Source: an uncultured Phascolarctobacterium sp. (lineage in GTDB: Bacteria > Bacillota > Negativicutes > Acidaminococcales > Acidaminococcaceae). From it: 64,000 nucleotides of DNA. A program made the position numbers and the translations under genes. The stretch lies in assembly GCF_934190775.1 (NCBI RefSeq), contig NZ_CAKPTG010000014.1, positions 1-64,000 on the forward strand, in the 5' to 3' direction. Of this stretch, positions 16,944 to 26,296 are shown piece after piece (the first letter of the stretch is position 1; every line of letters begins with the position of its first letter). The notes under the pieces were generated by a model that had not been told where the DNA came from, searched no databases, and saw nothing but the letters and a program-made list of their open reading frames with translations.

Positions 16944-16957
16944 TACTCATATGAGTA
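16944..16957. promoter_or_regulatory. Palindromic operator, ArsR/SmtB-like
   Basis: TACTCATATGAGTA is a perfect 14-bp palindrome in the leader of the P-type ATPase gene, followed by the related TATTCATTCATATATTG. This resembles ArsR/SmtB/CzrA sites. No such regulator gene lies nearby. A matching core, CTCATATGAG, occurs at 27729-27738. Confidence 0.6.
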
Positions 16958-16987
16958 TTCATTCATATATTGTGTAAAAAATAATAG

Positions 16988-17007
16988 GAAAGGTGACAAC
17001 ACCTTTC
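16988..17007 (-). other. Leader hairpin upstream of the P-type ATPase
   Basis: GAAAGGTG / CACCTTTC, 8-bp stem with a 4-base loop, followed on the minus strand by CTATTATTTTTTAC. It could be a weak attenuator between promoter and gene. The U-rich tract is not immediately adjacent, so this is tentative. Confidence 0.4.
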
Positions 17008-17028
17008 AGTAAATTCTTTGATACCTAT

Positions 17029-17056
17029 ATTATAACACAAATAACGTATGAGTCAA
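17029..17056 (-). promoter_or_regulatory. Promoter of the P-type ATPase gene
   Basis: Minus-strand TTGACT (17056-17051), 16 nt, TATAAT (17034-17029). A GAGT...ACTC inverted repeat surrounds the -35. Confidence 0.8.
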
Positions 17057-17100
17057 TACTCACTTGTAAAATTAGTGATAAAAATTCCTAAGAAAAAAAT

Positions 17101-17122
17101 GGGTACAGCATTCGCCGTACCC
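17101..17122 (-). terminator. Terminator of the ABC transporter operon
   Basis: GGGTAC / GTACCC arms with a ten-base loop, then ATTTTTTTC on the minus strand. Confidence 0.85.
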
Positions 17123-17193
17123 ACTATAAAAATTGATGGAGAAAATTACTTTCATAGAAGCTCTATGCTTACGCATAATGCTCCAGGACTGCC

Positions 17194-18174
17194 TTAGTCA
17201 AACAAGTGACAAGCAACCCAATGACCGTGCTCAACCTCTTTCAGCTCAGGCTTAACCTGCACGCAATGCTCGGTGCAGTGCTCGCAGCGGCTGGCAAAGG
17301 GACATCCCGGCGGCAGGTCCAGCGGACTCGGGATTTCGCCTTCCAACGGCTCAATCTTTTCACCCGGCTTGAAGTCTACCTTAAATACAGCACCCATAAG
17401 TGCCTTGGTGTACGGATGCTTGCAGCTTTCTGCAATACGGCCGTGCTCCAGCCATTCTACAACATTACCTAAGTACATTACCGCAACCTGATGGCACATC
17501 AAATCTACCAAACCAAGGTCATGAGCAATGAACAGGTAAGTAATATTTTTTTCTTTTTGAATGCGGCACAGCAGCTCGCAGATTTTTTCCTGTACGGAAA
17601 CGTCCAGTGCACTGGTTGCTTCGTCGCAGACAATAATCTTCGGTTCCAGTGCCAGAGCGCGGGCAATGCCCAGACGCTGACGCTGACCGCCGGACATGCT
17701 GTGCGGATAGCGATCCTTAAATTCAGCAGGCAGCTCAACCATTTCCAGTAGCTCTGCTGCTTTGGCGTCTACCTCGCTGTTTTTAATCAGGCCGAAGTTT
17801 TTCAAAGGCTCGGTGAGGATATCCTTAACGAGCATCTTCGGATTGAAAGCAGCGGTAGGATCCTGGAAGACCATCTGGATGTTCTTTCTGTCCTGACGCA
17901 GCTGTTCACCCTTAGACTGCATCAAATCATGGCCTTCGAAAATAGCTTCACCGCTGGTAGCAGGGTGAATACGCAGCAAAGTACGCACCAGAGTACTCTT
18001 GCCACAGCCGGATTCACCGATAATGCCCAGGGTACGGCCTTCATAGGCACGCAGGTTGATATCGTTGCAGGCAGTCAGGAACTTACCGCCATCAACTGCG
18101 AATTTTTTGGTCAGGTGGTTAATCTCCAGTACCAGTTTTGTACGCTCATAGGCTGGTTTTTCATTATTGCTCAT
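17194..18174 (-). CDS. Peptide/nickel-type ABC transporter ATPase (DppF/NikE-like)
   Basis: Cytoplasmic ATPase subunit, 326 residues, of the five-gene importer running from 22411 to 17194. Walker A GESGCGKST at 53-61, signature SGGQRQR at 161-167, Walker B IIVCDE at 180-185. The C-terminus has the four-Cys CPFASRCEHCTEHC segment usual in oligopeptide/nickel ATPases. It overlaps the preceding ATPase gene by 11 bp. The operon lies behind a cobalamin riboswitch, which suggests cobalt, nickel or a corrinoid-related substrate. Confidence 0.92.
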   Translation of the reverse strand: MSNNEKPAYERTKLVLEINHLTKKFAVDGGKFLTACNDINLRAYEGRTLGIIGESGCGKSTLVRTLLRIHPATSGEAIFEGHDLMQSKGEQLRQDRKNIQMVFQDPTAAFNPKMLVKDILTEPLKNFGLIKNSEVDAKAAELLEMVELPAEFKDRYPHSMSGGQRQRLGIARALALEPKIIVCDEATSALDVSVQEKICELLCRIQKEKNITYLFIAHDLGLVDLMCHQVAVMYLGNVVEWLEHGRIAESCKHPYTKALMGAVFKVDFKPGEKIEPLEGEIPSPLDLPPGCPFASRCEHCTEHCVQVKPELKEVEHGHWVACHLFD

Positions 18175-18958
18175 AATATGTCGTCCCTCCTATGACTGGT
18201 ACTGCCTTCAGCAGCTGCTTCGTATAATCATCCTGCGGATTGCCGATAACGTCTTCACGCTTGCCATATTCCACAACATGACCGCCCTTCATAACCATCA
18301 GCTTGTTGGATACATAGGAAGCAACGCCCAGGTTATGCGTAACCATGATAACAGCAACGCCATATTCGTTACGGATATCAACAATCTGGCGGATAATCTG
18401 AGCTTGAGTAGTTACGTCCAGCGCACTGGTCGGTTCATCAGCCAGAAGAATTTTCGGGCTGAATATCATGGCCATAGCGATACCAACACGCTGACGCATA
18501 CCACCGGACAGCTCAAACGGATAGCTGTTCATGATATTTTCCGGGTTCGGCAGACGCACGTTAGTCAGCATATCACAGCACATCTTGTAAGCCTGGTCCT
18601 TGGACTTGTCCGGCTGATGAGCCTGAACATAGTCAATGAACTGTTGGCCGATGCGGCGGATAGGATTAATCATGTTGCCGCTGTCCTGGAAAATCATGGA
18701 CATCTCGCTGCCATACATTTTGCGCCACTCTTCAGGAGTATTTTGCAATACATCCTTGCCGTCAAAGGTGATGCTGCCGCGGCTAACGCGGCCGGCACCG
18801 GGCAGGCAACCCATAATAGCGCGGATAACGGTAGTTTTGCCACTGCCGGACTCGCCGACGATGGACATAATCTCGCCCTTATCCAATTCTAAGCTGGCAC
18901 CGGTTACGGTAAGCTTGTCACCGTAGCTGATGTCTAAATCTTTTACTTCAAGTAGCAT
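18164..18958 (-). CDS. Peptide/nickel-type ABC transporter ATPase (DppD/NikD-like)
   Basis: Second ATPase subunit, 264 residues. Walker A GESGSGKTT at 35-43, signature LSGGMRQR at 150-157, Walker B LLADEP at 171-176. It is shorter than most DppD/OppD proteins (about 320-330), lacking the C-terminal extension, and in that is closer to NikD. It partners with the 17194-18174 product. It sits between the binding-protein gene and the second ATPase gene in one operon. Confidence 0.92.
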   Translation of the reverse strand: MLLEVKDLDISYGDKLTVTGASLELDKGEIMSIVGESGSGKTTVIRAIMGCLPGAGRVSRGSITFDGKDVLQNTPEEWRKMYGSEMSMIFQDSGNMINPIRRIGQQFIDYVQAHQPDKSKDQAYKMCCDMLTNVRLPNPENIMNSYPFELSGGMRQRVGIAMAMIFSPKILLADEPTSALDVTTQAQIIRQIVDIRNEYGVAVIMVTHNLGVASYVSNKLMVMKGGHVVEYGKREDVIGNPQDDYTKQLLKAVPVIGGTTYYEQ

Positions 18959-18983
18959 TAAGCGTTACCTTCTTTGTAAATTA

Positions 18984-20549
18984 TTAGTTAGCAGATTTGA
19001 TATCTTTGGTCAGCCAGTAGTAATCGCAAGGCAGGATTTCTGCGTTAGCAATGGATTTGTTGGAAACCATGTTGGTTTGCGGATGACCGAATACCAGAGA
19101 GGCTGCATCGTCGAGGATGAGTTTTTGCATTTCGATAATCAGCTCACGACGTTTAGCCGGATCAAATTCTACACCCAGTTTATCGGACAGAGCATCAAAT
19201 TTCGGATTGCTGTAGCCGGAACCGTTCTGTTCTTGACCAGTCTTGAGGTACATGTTCATGAATACTTCAGGATCGCCGGCCTGCAGAGTCAGTACGTTGG
19301 AAATCAGCAGGTCAAATTCGCCTTTACGGCCGATACCATCAATTACGTTGTAGTCAACGTTCTTCAGGTTAACTTTAATGCCGACTTTCTTAGCGTCAGC
19401 CTGGGTAGCTTCTGCATACAGAGGCAGCTCAGCACGGCCGCTGTAGAATACGAAGTCCAGCTCCAGGTTTTTGCCGTCTTTATCAACAAAGCCGTCGCCG
19501 TTGGTATCTTTCCAGCCAGCTTCAGCAAGCAGCTTTTTAGCGCTTTCAACATTGTATTGGTTTTTGTCGTATTTATACAGTTCATCATAACCGTAGTCAA
19601 CAGAAGGCGGCAGGTACGGACCACCGGGAACGAAGGTGTCTTTCAGCAGAACCTTGTTGTAGGTTACACGGTCCAGAGAACGCAGCAGAGCTTCGCGGAC
19701 TTTGATATCGCCCAGCGGTTTATCCGGACGTACATTCATACGAGCAAGTACGTCACGCAGGGAAGCGATATTGGAGATGTTGTATTTATTTTTGTCTTTG
19801 AACAGCTGCAGATCGCCGGCAGCAATGTTAATAGCGAAGTCGATTTCACCTTTTTGCAGAGCCATAGCACGGGTGTTAGGATCGTCAATGGTCAGGATAT
19901 CAACCTCTTTGAACGGAACAGCGCCATCCCAGTATTTTTCGTTTCTAACCATTTCAGCTTTAGCTTTGCTGTAGGATTTTACTACATAAGGACCGGTGCA
20001 GATAGCGCCTTGTTTTGCGGTATCACGGTCTTTAATGGTTTGAGTATCAACGATGATGAACAGAGGGTCACCAAGCATACCTGGCAGAGTCGGTACCGGA
20101 GTCTTGGTTTTGATGATTACGTTTTGGCCTTCACCTTTGATGGATTCATACTGGAACATGGATTTTGCACGAGCTGCTTTGTCAAAGGTACGTTGGATAG
20201 AAGCTGCTGCCAGTTCGCCTGTCAGTTTGGTGCCGTTGGAGAAGCAAGCCTTATCGTTGATGTGGAAGGTCCAGGTCAGTTTATCGTCGGAAATAGACCA
20301 TTTATCAGCCAGCCAAGGAACAGCATTCATTTTTTTATCGAATTTAACCAGGCATTCGCCCAGGCCGTAACGCATTACAATCCAGCCAAAGTAGTTATCG
20401 GTGGTTTCCAGGGAGTCAGCGAAGTTGGTAACACCAAATTTTACAACTTCCTTGTGCTCAGCTTTTTTGTCGCCGCCACAGCCTGCTGCTGCAAATGCCA
20501 GTAAACCGATCATAGCCGCTGCTGCGGTAGCTTTAAACATTTTTTTCAT
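18984..20549 (-). CDS. Family 5 extracellular solute-binding lipoprotein
   Basis: Periplasmic, lipid-anchored receptor of the importer, 521 residues; lipobox Cys24 after an Ala-rich signal peptide. The mature part shows the SBP family 5 pattern: ECLVKFDKKMNAVPWLADKW, KLTWTFHINDKACFSNG, and a YWDGAVPFKEVDI block, each short of full-length identity to a known protein. It could bind nickel or cobalt chelates or peptides. The cobalamin riboswitch argues for metal or corrinoid, but no ligand residue can be named. Confidence 0.9.
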   Translation of the reverse strand: MKKMFKATAAAAMIGLLAFAAAGCGGDKKAEHKEVVKFGVTNFADSLETTDNYFGWIVMRYGLGECLVKFDKKMNAVPWLADKWSISDDKLTWTFHINDKACFSNGTKLTGELAAASIQRTFDKAARAKSMFQYESIKGEGQNVIIKTKTPVPTLPGMLGDPLFIIVDTQTIKDRDTAKQGAICTGPYVVKSYSKAKAEMVRNEKYWDGAVPFKEVDILTIDDPNTRAMALQKGEIDFAINIAAGDLQLFKDKNKYNISNIASLRDVLARMNVRPDKPLGDIKVREALLRSLDRVTYNKVLLKDTFVPGGPYLPPSVDYGYDELYKYDKNQYNVESAKKLLAEAGWKDTNGDGFVDKDGKNLELDFVFYSGRAELPLYAEATQADAKKVGIKVNLKNVDYNVIDGIGRKGEFDLLISNVLTLQAGDPEVFMNMYLKTGQEQNGSGYSNPKFDALSDKLGVEFDPAKRRELIIEMQKLILDDAASLVFGHPQTNMVSNKSIANAEILPCDYYWLTKDIKSAN

Positions 20550-20626
20550 TTAGTCATCTCTCCATTTCATATACTCATTTAACCCGGCAGACTTCTGCCG
20601 GATATCAAAAATTAAGGCAAAAATAA

Positions 20627-21463
20627 TTAATCCTGTACGTCATTACGCGGGTCAAGCACATCACGCAGATTATCGCCCCAAAGGTTGAAAATCATAACGG
20701 TAACAAAGATTGCCAAACCGGGGAAGAACATCAGCCACGGTGCAGTCTGCAGCTGCTGACGACCTTCATTCAGCATCAGGCCCCATTCAGGAGCAGGCGG
20801 TTGGCTGCCGAAGCCCAGGAAGGACAGACTTGCAAGTTCCATCATCAGAGCACCGATATCTGCTGCTGCGGTAATAACCATCATCGGCAGGATATTCGGC
20901 AGGATATGTACCCACAGAATATGCGGTGAGGTACCGCCGTTAACGATTGCTGCTTCTACATAGTCACGACGTTTAATCTGCAGTACCAGGCTGCGGGATA
21001 AACGCGCGTATTTTGTCCAGCTGACAATCGTCAACGCGATTACTGCGTTGAGAAGGCTGCCGCCCATAATACCGGCTACTGCGATAGCCAGAATCATGCC
21101 AGGGAAGGAAATCATCATATCAGAAATACGCATGATAACCATATCAACCTTACCGCCGAAATAACCGGAAATAACACCCATAGAAGTACCAACGATAAAT
21201 ACGCTGGCTACCAGGAACAATACACCGCTCAGGGAAGCACGCGCACCATAAAGCACACGGCTGAAGCAGTCACGGCCCAGCTTATCTGTGCCAAACAGAT
21301 GGCTTCCGCCCGGTGCCATGAAAGCATCCTGCATTGTTGCATGAGTCGGATCATACGGAGCAAGAACAGGTGCCGCAAAAGCAATAGCAATCAGCACCAA
21401 TACCAGAACTGAGGTTACAGCAAAAGCACGGTTGGTTTTTAAACCATTAATAATTGTTTCCAT
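20627..21463 (-). CDS. Peptide/nickel-type ABC permease (DppC/NikC-like)
   Basis: A 278-residue inner-membrane permease with five to six hydrophobic segments. It has the family N-terminal LAPYDP motif, GTDKLGRDCFSRVLYGAR, and the EAA loop YVEAAIVNGGTSPHILWVHILPN. It begins 6 bp after the stop of the other permease gene. A GC-rich hairpin after it (about 20582-20600) may tune expression of the binding-protein gene that follows. Confidence 0.92.
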   Translation of the reverse strand: METIINGLKTNRAFAVTSVLVLVLIAIAFAAPVLAPYDPTHATMQDAFMAPGGSHLFGTDKLGRDCFSRVLYGARASLSGVLFLVASVFIVGTSMGVISGYFGGKVDMVIMRISDMMISFPGMILAIAVAGIMGGSLLNAVIALTIVSWTKYARLSRSLVLQIKRRDYVEAAIVNGGTSPHILWVHILPNILPMMVITAAADIGALMMELASLSFLGFGSQPPAPEWGLMLNEGRQQLQTAPWLMFFPGLAIFVTVMIFNLWGDNLRDVLDPRNDVQD

Positions 21464-21469
21464 CTGCTC

Positions 21470-22411
21470 TTACCTTACCTTTCTCAGACGCGGATCAAGA
21501 TAGTTATAAGAGATATCAACAATGAGGTTGATAACCATATACATCAACGCAATCCACACAACAACACCTTGAACCAGTTGGAAGTCACGGTAGGTGATTG
21601 CTTCAATTGCCAGACGGCCAAGACCGGGCCATTGGAAAACAATCTCGATAACCGCAGCACCACCCAGAAGGTTACCTAAAGACAAACCAAGTAAAGTAAT
21701 CAGCGGCAGCAAAGCGTTCGGAAGAACCTCTTTCCACAGAATATGGCTTTCACTCATACCACGCGCACGTGCACCGACAACATAGTCCTGATGCAGCTCT
21801 TCCAGAATAGCAGCACGCACCTGACGTGTGTACTTGGAAGACATTGCAAAGGCCAACGTTGCCGCAGGCAGGATAATCGTGTCAACACCAATCGTACCGC
21901 CGACAATAGGCAACAGGTCAAGTTGCAGACCAAAAATCCACAGCAGCATCAAGCCAACCCAGAAGCCGGGCATTGATACGCCAAGGAAAGTAAAGCTGCG
22001 TACTATATAGTCAAACCAGCCGCCGCGCTTAACTGCAGAATAAATGCCGGCAGGAATAGACACCACCAACATCATTGCAATGGAAGCCAGAGACAATAAG
22101 ATAGTACCGGGCAGACGCTCGAACAGTTCCTCAACAACAGGCTTTTTAGCCATGAAGGAGAAACCGAGGTTGCCATGCAGCGCACGGCCCAACCAATCCA
22201 AATATTGGAAGAAGAAGGGCTTGTCAAGACCTAATTCTGCACGCAGTGCATCAATTTCAGCCTGACTAACAATAATATCCTCGTTACCTGCAATCATCTG
22301 ACGAGCTACATCGCCAGGGGCCAGCATTACCAAAGCAAAAGTAATAAAGCTGATGCCCAGCAAAACGAGGATGATCTGTCCCAAACGGGACAGAAGCTGC
22401 TTTTTCGTCAA
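21470..22411 (-). CDS. Peptide/nickel-type ABC permease (DppB/NikB-like)
   Basis: A 313-residue inner-membrane permease, first gene of the operon. It has the N-terminal helix, a GDVARQMIAGNEDI loop, the EAA loop DYVVGARARGMSESHILWKEVLPN, and a C-terminal YNYLDPRLRKVR end usual for DppB/NikB. It pairs with the 20627-21463 product to form the pore. The start lies just downstream of a terminator that belongs to the cobalamin riboswitch. Confidence 0.92.
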   Translation of the reverse strand: MTKKQLLSRLGQIILVLLGISFITFALVMLAPGDVARQMIAGNEDIIVSQAEIDALRAELGLDKPFFFQYLDWLGRALHGNLGFSFMAKKPVVEELFERLPGTILLSLASIAMMLVVSIPAGIYSAVKRGGWFDYIVRSFTFLGVSMPGFWVGLMLLWIFGLQLDLLPIVGGTIGVDTIILPAATLAFAMSSKYTRQVRAAILEELHQDYVVGARARGMSESHILWKEVLPNALLPLITLLGLSLGNLLGGAAVIEIVFQWPGLGRLAIEAITYRDFQLVQGVVVWIALMYMVINLIVDISYNYLDPRLRKVR

Positions 22412-22438
22412 AGCACATCATCTCCATCAAAAAAAAAT

Positions 22439-22471
22439 TACCCTTCCTGCAAAATGAGCGCAGAAAGGGTA
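22439..22471 (-). terminator. Riboswitch-controlled terminator before the ABC operon
   Basis: TACCCTTTCTGC / GCAGGAAGGGTA hairpin followed by ATTTTTTTTT on the minus strand, between aptamer and first gene. It fits transcriptional OFF control by cobalamin. Confidence 0.85.
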
Positions 22472-22534
22472 CATACTTACAATGTGCACAATTGTAATTA
22501 TATATATTTCCGTCGCTAGCAGGAATATATCAAC

Positions 22535-22660
22535 TGAGGAAATCAACCTGACTTAGCCTTTCGGCATCACAGTGGCTTGACCGCTACGGATTTGCACCGT
22601 ATTCCGATTATTACCTGCATAGGCAGGCACCTCAGAAGAGTATAGATTTGTAAAAGGTCT
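22535..22660 (-). ncRNA. Cobalamin riboswitch 1
   Basis: The minus strand reads GAGGTGCCTGCC, then GGAATACGGTGCAAATCC, then AGCGGTCAAGCCACTGTGATGCC and AAAGGCTAAGTCAGG in order (motifs given in part). These are the conserved cobalamin-aptamer blocks, including the GCCACTG B12 box and the AAGTCAGG end. It controls the nickel/peptide-type ABC operon through the terminator at 22439-22471. Confidence 0.92.
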
Positions 22661-22700
22661 TTATATCGGCAAAAAAGAATAGGCTGACACTTATAAATCT

Positions 22701-22729
22701 ATAATAGCATTAATTCTCATTATTTGCAA
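22701..22729 (-). promoter_or_regulatory. Promoter of the cobalamin-regulated ABC operon
   Basis: Minus-strand TTGCAA (22729-22724), 17 nt, TATTAT (22706-22701). A near-perfect 22-bp palindrome (22723-22744, TTTGCAACAAA core arms) overlaps the -35 and may be an operator. Confidence 0.65.
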
Positions 22730-22752
22730 CAAATTTGTTACAAAAGGGTTGC

Positions 22753-24060
22753 TTATGCAAACTCTCTTCTCAAAGAAGACAAATAGAATAAAAGTATTAT
22801 TGACTGAGACAGCATAAAGCCCAGCAAGGCCAGCCACAGTCCGCTGTTACCCCAAAGCGGCACCAGCTGCCACTGCAAAAGGTAAAATACTAAGAGTGCC
22901 ATCAGCATCATGTTGCGTACCGGTGCGGTTCTGGTAGCTCCGCAGAAAACTCCGTAAAGCACCATGCCGATACCGGCGCAGACAGGATAGAACAAAACGA
23001 AAACATTGTAGGTCACGGCCATTGCTAAAACCTCTTCAATATTGGTAAACAGGCGGATGAAAAATTCATTGCCCAAATGGTAACCAAGCATCAGGATAGC
23101 GACCAGCACTACCAGCCATTTGAAGGTCATTTTTATGGTAGCGGCAAACAGCTTGCCGTTCTTTGCTCCTACCGCACGCCCGCTGAAAATCGCCGCGCCG
23201 TTTGCCATGCCGTCAATCAGGTAGCTCATAATATCCTTGAGCTGCAGCAGTACAGCATTGGCTGCCAGCACCACAGTACCAAAGGAAGCACCAACCGCCG
23301 CAATAATATTATTTACAGTCAGCAGGCAGGCAGTGCGAATCATCAGGTTAACGTTCACCTGCAGCATGCCGATAAACTCGCGCCAGTCAAGCAACTCGCC
23401 CCAAGGCAATGCTTTATAATCAAAATCACCATAATAGTACATCAGTACTACACTCAGGATGCCGCCGTAAAGCTGGCTGAGCAAGGTAGCAACAGCCACG
23501 CCGGTAATATCCATATGCAGCCAGAAAACGAACCAGATACTCAGCGCCATGTTCAGCACGTTCATGGAAACCTGCATAAACACGCTCGCCCGCACCCGCG
23601 TCTGCCCCATGAGCCAGCCAAGGGCTACATAGTTGCCAAGCACCAACGGTGCGCCCCAGATAAGGATGTAATAATAATCGCGGCACAGCTCGTTGACCTC
23701 CGGTGCAGCGCCAATCATGGCCAGATACAGTTCCAAAATGGGCTTCTGGAAAAGAATGCAGCAGGCACTTATCAGCATTGCCAGAACCAAAGGCTTAAAA
23801 AAGGCGAGCATACCAAGTCTTTTATCGGCAGCGCCAAAGGCCTGTGCCGCATAACCGGTAGTACTCACACGTAAAAAACCAAATAACCAATATAAATTGT
23901 TGAACAAGATAGCGCCCAGGGAAACTGCAGCAATATATTTAGGATTCGGAAGCTGCCCCATTACTGCCGTATTTACCGCACCCATCAAAGGCTGCGTCAT
24001 TGTCGACAGCATAAATGGTACTGTCAGCCCCAAGTATTCCCTATCAGTCAGCAGGTTCAC
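22753..24060 (-). CDS. MATE family efflux transporter
   Basis: A 435-residue integral membrane protein with about 12 hydrophobic segments in two similar halves. Its N-terminus (LGLTVPFMLSTMTQPLMGAVNTAVMG) is typical of the DinF-like MATE branch. Family members export drugs or metabolites with Na+ or H+. Translation appears to start at GTG (24060) behind GGGAGG. It stands alone; the divergent neighbour is the AstE-like gene. Confidence 0.92.
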   Translation of the reverse strand: MNLLTDREYLGLTVPFMLSTMTQPLMGAVNTAVMGQLPNPKYIAAVSLGAILFNNLYWLFGFLRVSTTGYAAQAFGAADKRLGMLAFFKPLVLAMLISACCILFQKPILELYLAMIGAAPEVNELCRDYYYILIWGAPLVLGNYVALGWLMGQTRVRASVFMQVSMNVLNMALSIWFVFWLHMDITGVAVATLLSQLYGGILSVVLMYYYGDFDYKALPWGELLDWREFIGMLQVNVNLMIRTACLLTVNNIIAAVGASFGTVVLAANAVLLQLKDIMSYLIDGMANGAAIFSGRAVGAKNGKLFAATIKMTFKWLVVLVAILMLGYHLGNEFFIRLFTNIEEVLAMAVTYNVFVLFYPVCAGIGMVLYGVFCGATRTAPVRNMMLMALLVFYLLQWQLVPLWGNSGLWLALLGFMLSQSIILLFYLSSLRREFA

Positions 24061-24314
24061 TCTATCTACCTCCCTTGTCTATTCGCACTAAATTTTATTT
24101 TAAAAATTATCTTGTGTGAATAGCTTATCATATGTTATAATTTATTGCAAGTAAAAAAACAGCAATTGCTAGAAAATATTTCTGCGGAAATTTTGCCAAT
24201 CTCCTTCAAAGAATAATTTGTATGCCGTTGCTTAATTTTTTTAGCTACGGTTAGCAGTCGCTAATGGTAAAATTATTATAAAAAGTATGAGAAATATATC
24301 AAAGGAGTGAGCTC

Positions 24315-25289
24315 ATGTCTGACACACTAAAGGTATGTGGACTGACTGTTGAACGTGGCGCTAAACTGCGCACGTACCTGCCGGTCCCGGACACCAATGT
24401 AAAAATCCCTCTGACTATTATCAACGGCGAAAAAGATGGCCCCACCCTGCTTATTACTGCAGGCATCCACGGCGGCGAATACCCCGGTATCGCAGCGGCA
24501 ATGGAGCTGGGCCGCGATATTGAGCCCGAGCACGTTGTCGGCTGCCTGATTATGATGCACCCGGTAAACATCCAGGGCTTTTGGGCACGCCGCGAAATGA
24601 TTGTGCCCGAAGACGGCAAAAACCTGAACCGCGTTTTCCCCGGTGACCCCACGGGAACGCTTGCCGATAAAACTGCATATTTAATCAGCAATAACTTCTT
24701 CTCTATTGCCGATTTTTATGTAGACATGCACAGCGGCGATATCCACGAAAGCCTGCATCCCTATGTTTACTACCCCGGCCAGCCTACGCCTGAAGTAGAA
24801 AAGAAATCCCGTTCCGTGGCGCGCGTACTCGATATGGAATATATGGTACGCTCGCTGGCAACCGGCGGTGCCTATAACTACGCCGCCAGCACCGGCCTGC
24901 CTTCTATTCTGATTGAACGCGGCGGCGCCGGCCTCTGCCTGCATGAGGATATCGAAGCCTACAAGGATGATATCCGCAACATCCTGCGCAAGCTGAAAAT
25001 GTTCTCCCTGCCTGTAAAGCCACGCCATCACTCTCCGCGTGATGTAGAAAACCTTATTTATCTGGAAGCTTTGGAAACAGGCTGCTGGCTGCACCACATC
25101 CACAGCGGCGATTTTGTTGAAGAAGGCCAGGTTTTGGGACGCATCACCGACGTTTTCGGCAACACGCTGACAACATATTACGCCGAGCAGACAGGCGTTA
25201 TCCTTTACGTCTGCCCGGCACTGGCATCTCCCAAGGGAACTATTCTTGTAGCCTACGGCACCATCAAGGAATTTGATGACGAAGAGTAA
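24315..25289 (+). CDS. Succinylglutamate desuccinylase/aspartoacylase family hydrolase
   Basis: A 324-residue zinc carboxypeptidase-like (M14 AstE/AspA) protein. Zinc ligands are visible as HGGE (His52, Glu55) and DMHSGD (His139), with the NLNR substrate-binding motif at 103-106. A C-terminal beta domain follows. Such enzymes cleave N-acyl amino acids; the true substrate is unknown. Ribosome site AAAGGAG. Upstream lies a short inverted repeat TTAGCAGTCGCTAA (about 24250). Confidence 0.9.
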   Translation: MSDTLKVCGLTVERGAKLRTYLPVPDTNVKIPLTIINGEKDGPTLLITAGIHGGEYPGIAAAMELGRDIEPEHVVGCLIMMHPVNIQGFWARREMIVPEDGKNLNRVFPGDPTGTLADKTAYLISNNFFSIADFYVDMHSGDIHESLHPYVYYPGQPTPEVEKKSRSVARVLDMEYMVRSLATGGAYNYAASTGLPSILIERGGAGLCLHEDIEAYKDDIRNILRKLKMFSLPVKPRHHSPRDVENLIYLEALETGCWLHHIHSGDFVEEGQVLGRITDVFGNTLTTYYAEQTGVILYVCPALASPKGTILVAYGTIKEFDDEE

Positions 25290-25301
25290 TAATTAATTTT
25301 T

Positions 25302-25323
25302 CCGGTCTGTTAATACAGACCGG
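25302..25323 (+). terminator. Terminator of the AstE-like gene
   Basis: CCGGTCTGT / ACAGACCGG hairpin with TAAT loop, then ATTTTTTTAT. Confidence 0.9.
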
Positions 25324-25358
25324 ATTTTTTTATAAGTAACAGCTTAACTGCATAAAAA

Positions 25359-25388
25359 TGCGCAACAGACATCAGCATCTGTTGCGCA
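25359..25388 (-). terminator. Terminator of the amino-acid-binding protein gene
   Basis: TGCGCAACAGA / TCTGTTGCGCA hairpin followed by TTTTTAT on the minus strand. Confidence 0.9.
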
Positions 25389-25428
25389 ATAAAATCAACA
25401 ATTTAATAGTTATATGACAGCTTAAAGC

Positions 25429-26208
25429 TTAATTACCAAAGTAAGAGCTGTATATATTTTTGTATTCACCGCTGCGCTTAACCTCTTTCAGCGCTTCGTT
25501 AACCTTCTTCACCATTTTCTGGTTGCCATGGGCGACTGCAATACCGTATTTATCTTTATCTAATATGGTCTCACCGGCAAATTTAACTTTAGCACCATAA
25601 TTATGAGTGATGAAAAAGCTGGCAACTATTTTAGAAGCAACAAGTGCATCAGCCTTACCCTCAGCGACAAGCTTAATGCCTGCTTCCGTATCGCGCACAG
25701 GCACAACCTTAACATCCTTAGCCTTGGATTTCAACAGCTCTTCAGCATAGCTGCCTTCCTCAGCAACAACGGTCTTGCCTGCCAAGGCTGCAAAATCATC
25801 CCCCAAATTGGCATTTTTGCTTACAATAACCTTATAGCCGTCCTCTGCATAAGCTTCACTGAAGTCAACTAAACGCTCACGCTCCGGTGTAATACTTAAA
25901 GCAGCAACAGCCATATCATATTTTTTATCCTGCAGACCTGTTAAGATATTTTTAAAATCAACATTAATAAACTCAACCTTCTCATAACCCATCTGCTTAG
26001 CCACTGCCTTTGCCAGTGCAATATCAAAACCTGTATGTACCTTGCTTTGCTCCTGATAAAATTCGAAAGGCGGAAAGTTCGCATCTGTTGCCACCTTCAG
26101 TACCTTGCCTTCCGGTGCCTGAGATGCGTTTTTCTCATTGCTGCCGCCACAACCGGCCAAAGCAAAGGCCATAACAACACAGAACATCAGCATAAAAAAT
26201 TTCTTCAT
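25429..26208 (-). CDS. Family 3 amino-acid-binding lipoprotein
   Basis: A 259-residue periplasmic binding protein (SBP_bac_3) with lipobox Cys20. Motifs: LKVATDANFPPFEF, TGFDIALAKAVAKQMGY and YDMAVAALSITPERE, the usual ligand-pocket blocks of polar amino-acid receptors. No permease or ATPase gene adjoins it, so it must work with a transporter encoded elsewhere. The 27775-28563 product is a diverged paralogue 1.5 kb away. Confidence 0.92.
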   Translation of the reverse strand: MKKFFMLMFCVVMAFALAGCGGSNEKNASQAPEGKVLKVATDANFPPFEFYQEQSKVHTGFDIALAKAVAKQMGYEKVEFINVDFKNILTGLQDKKYDMAVAALSITPERERLVDFSEAYAEDGYKVIVSKNANLGDDFAALAGKTVVAEEGSYAEELLKSKAKDVKVVPVRDTEAGIKLVAEGKADALVASKIVASFFITHNYGAKVKFAGETILDKDKYGIAVAHGNQKMVKKVNEALKEVKRSGEYKNIYSSYFGN

Positions 26209-26268
26209 ACCATTACCTCCACTACTATAATATTATTGATAAGCTATACGATTTGTACTAATACCCTT

Positions 26269-26296
26269 ATTATATCTCTTCTGAATGATATGTCAA
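26269..26296 (-). promoter_or_regulatory. Promoter of the 25429-26208 gene
   Basis: Minus-strand TTGACA (26296-26291), 16 nt, TATAAT (26274-26269). Confidence 0.85.
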
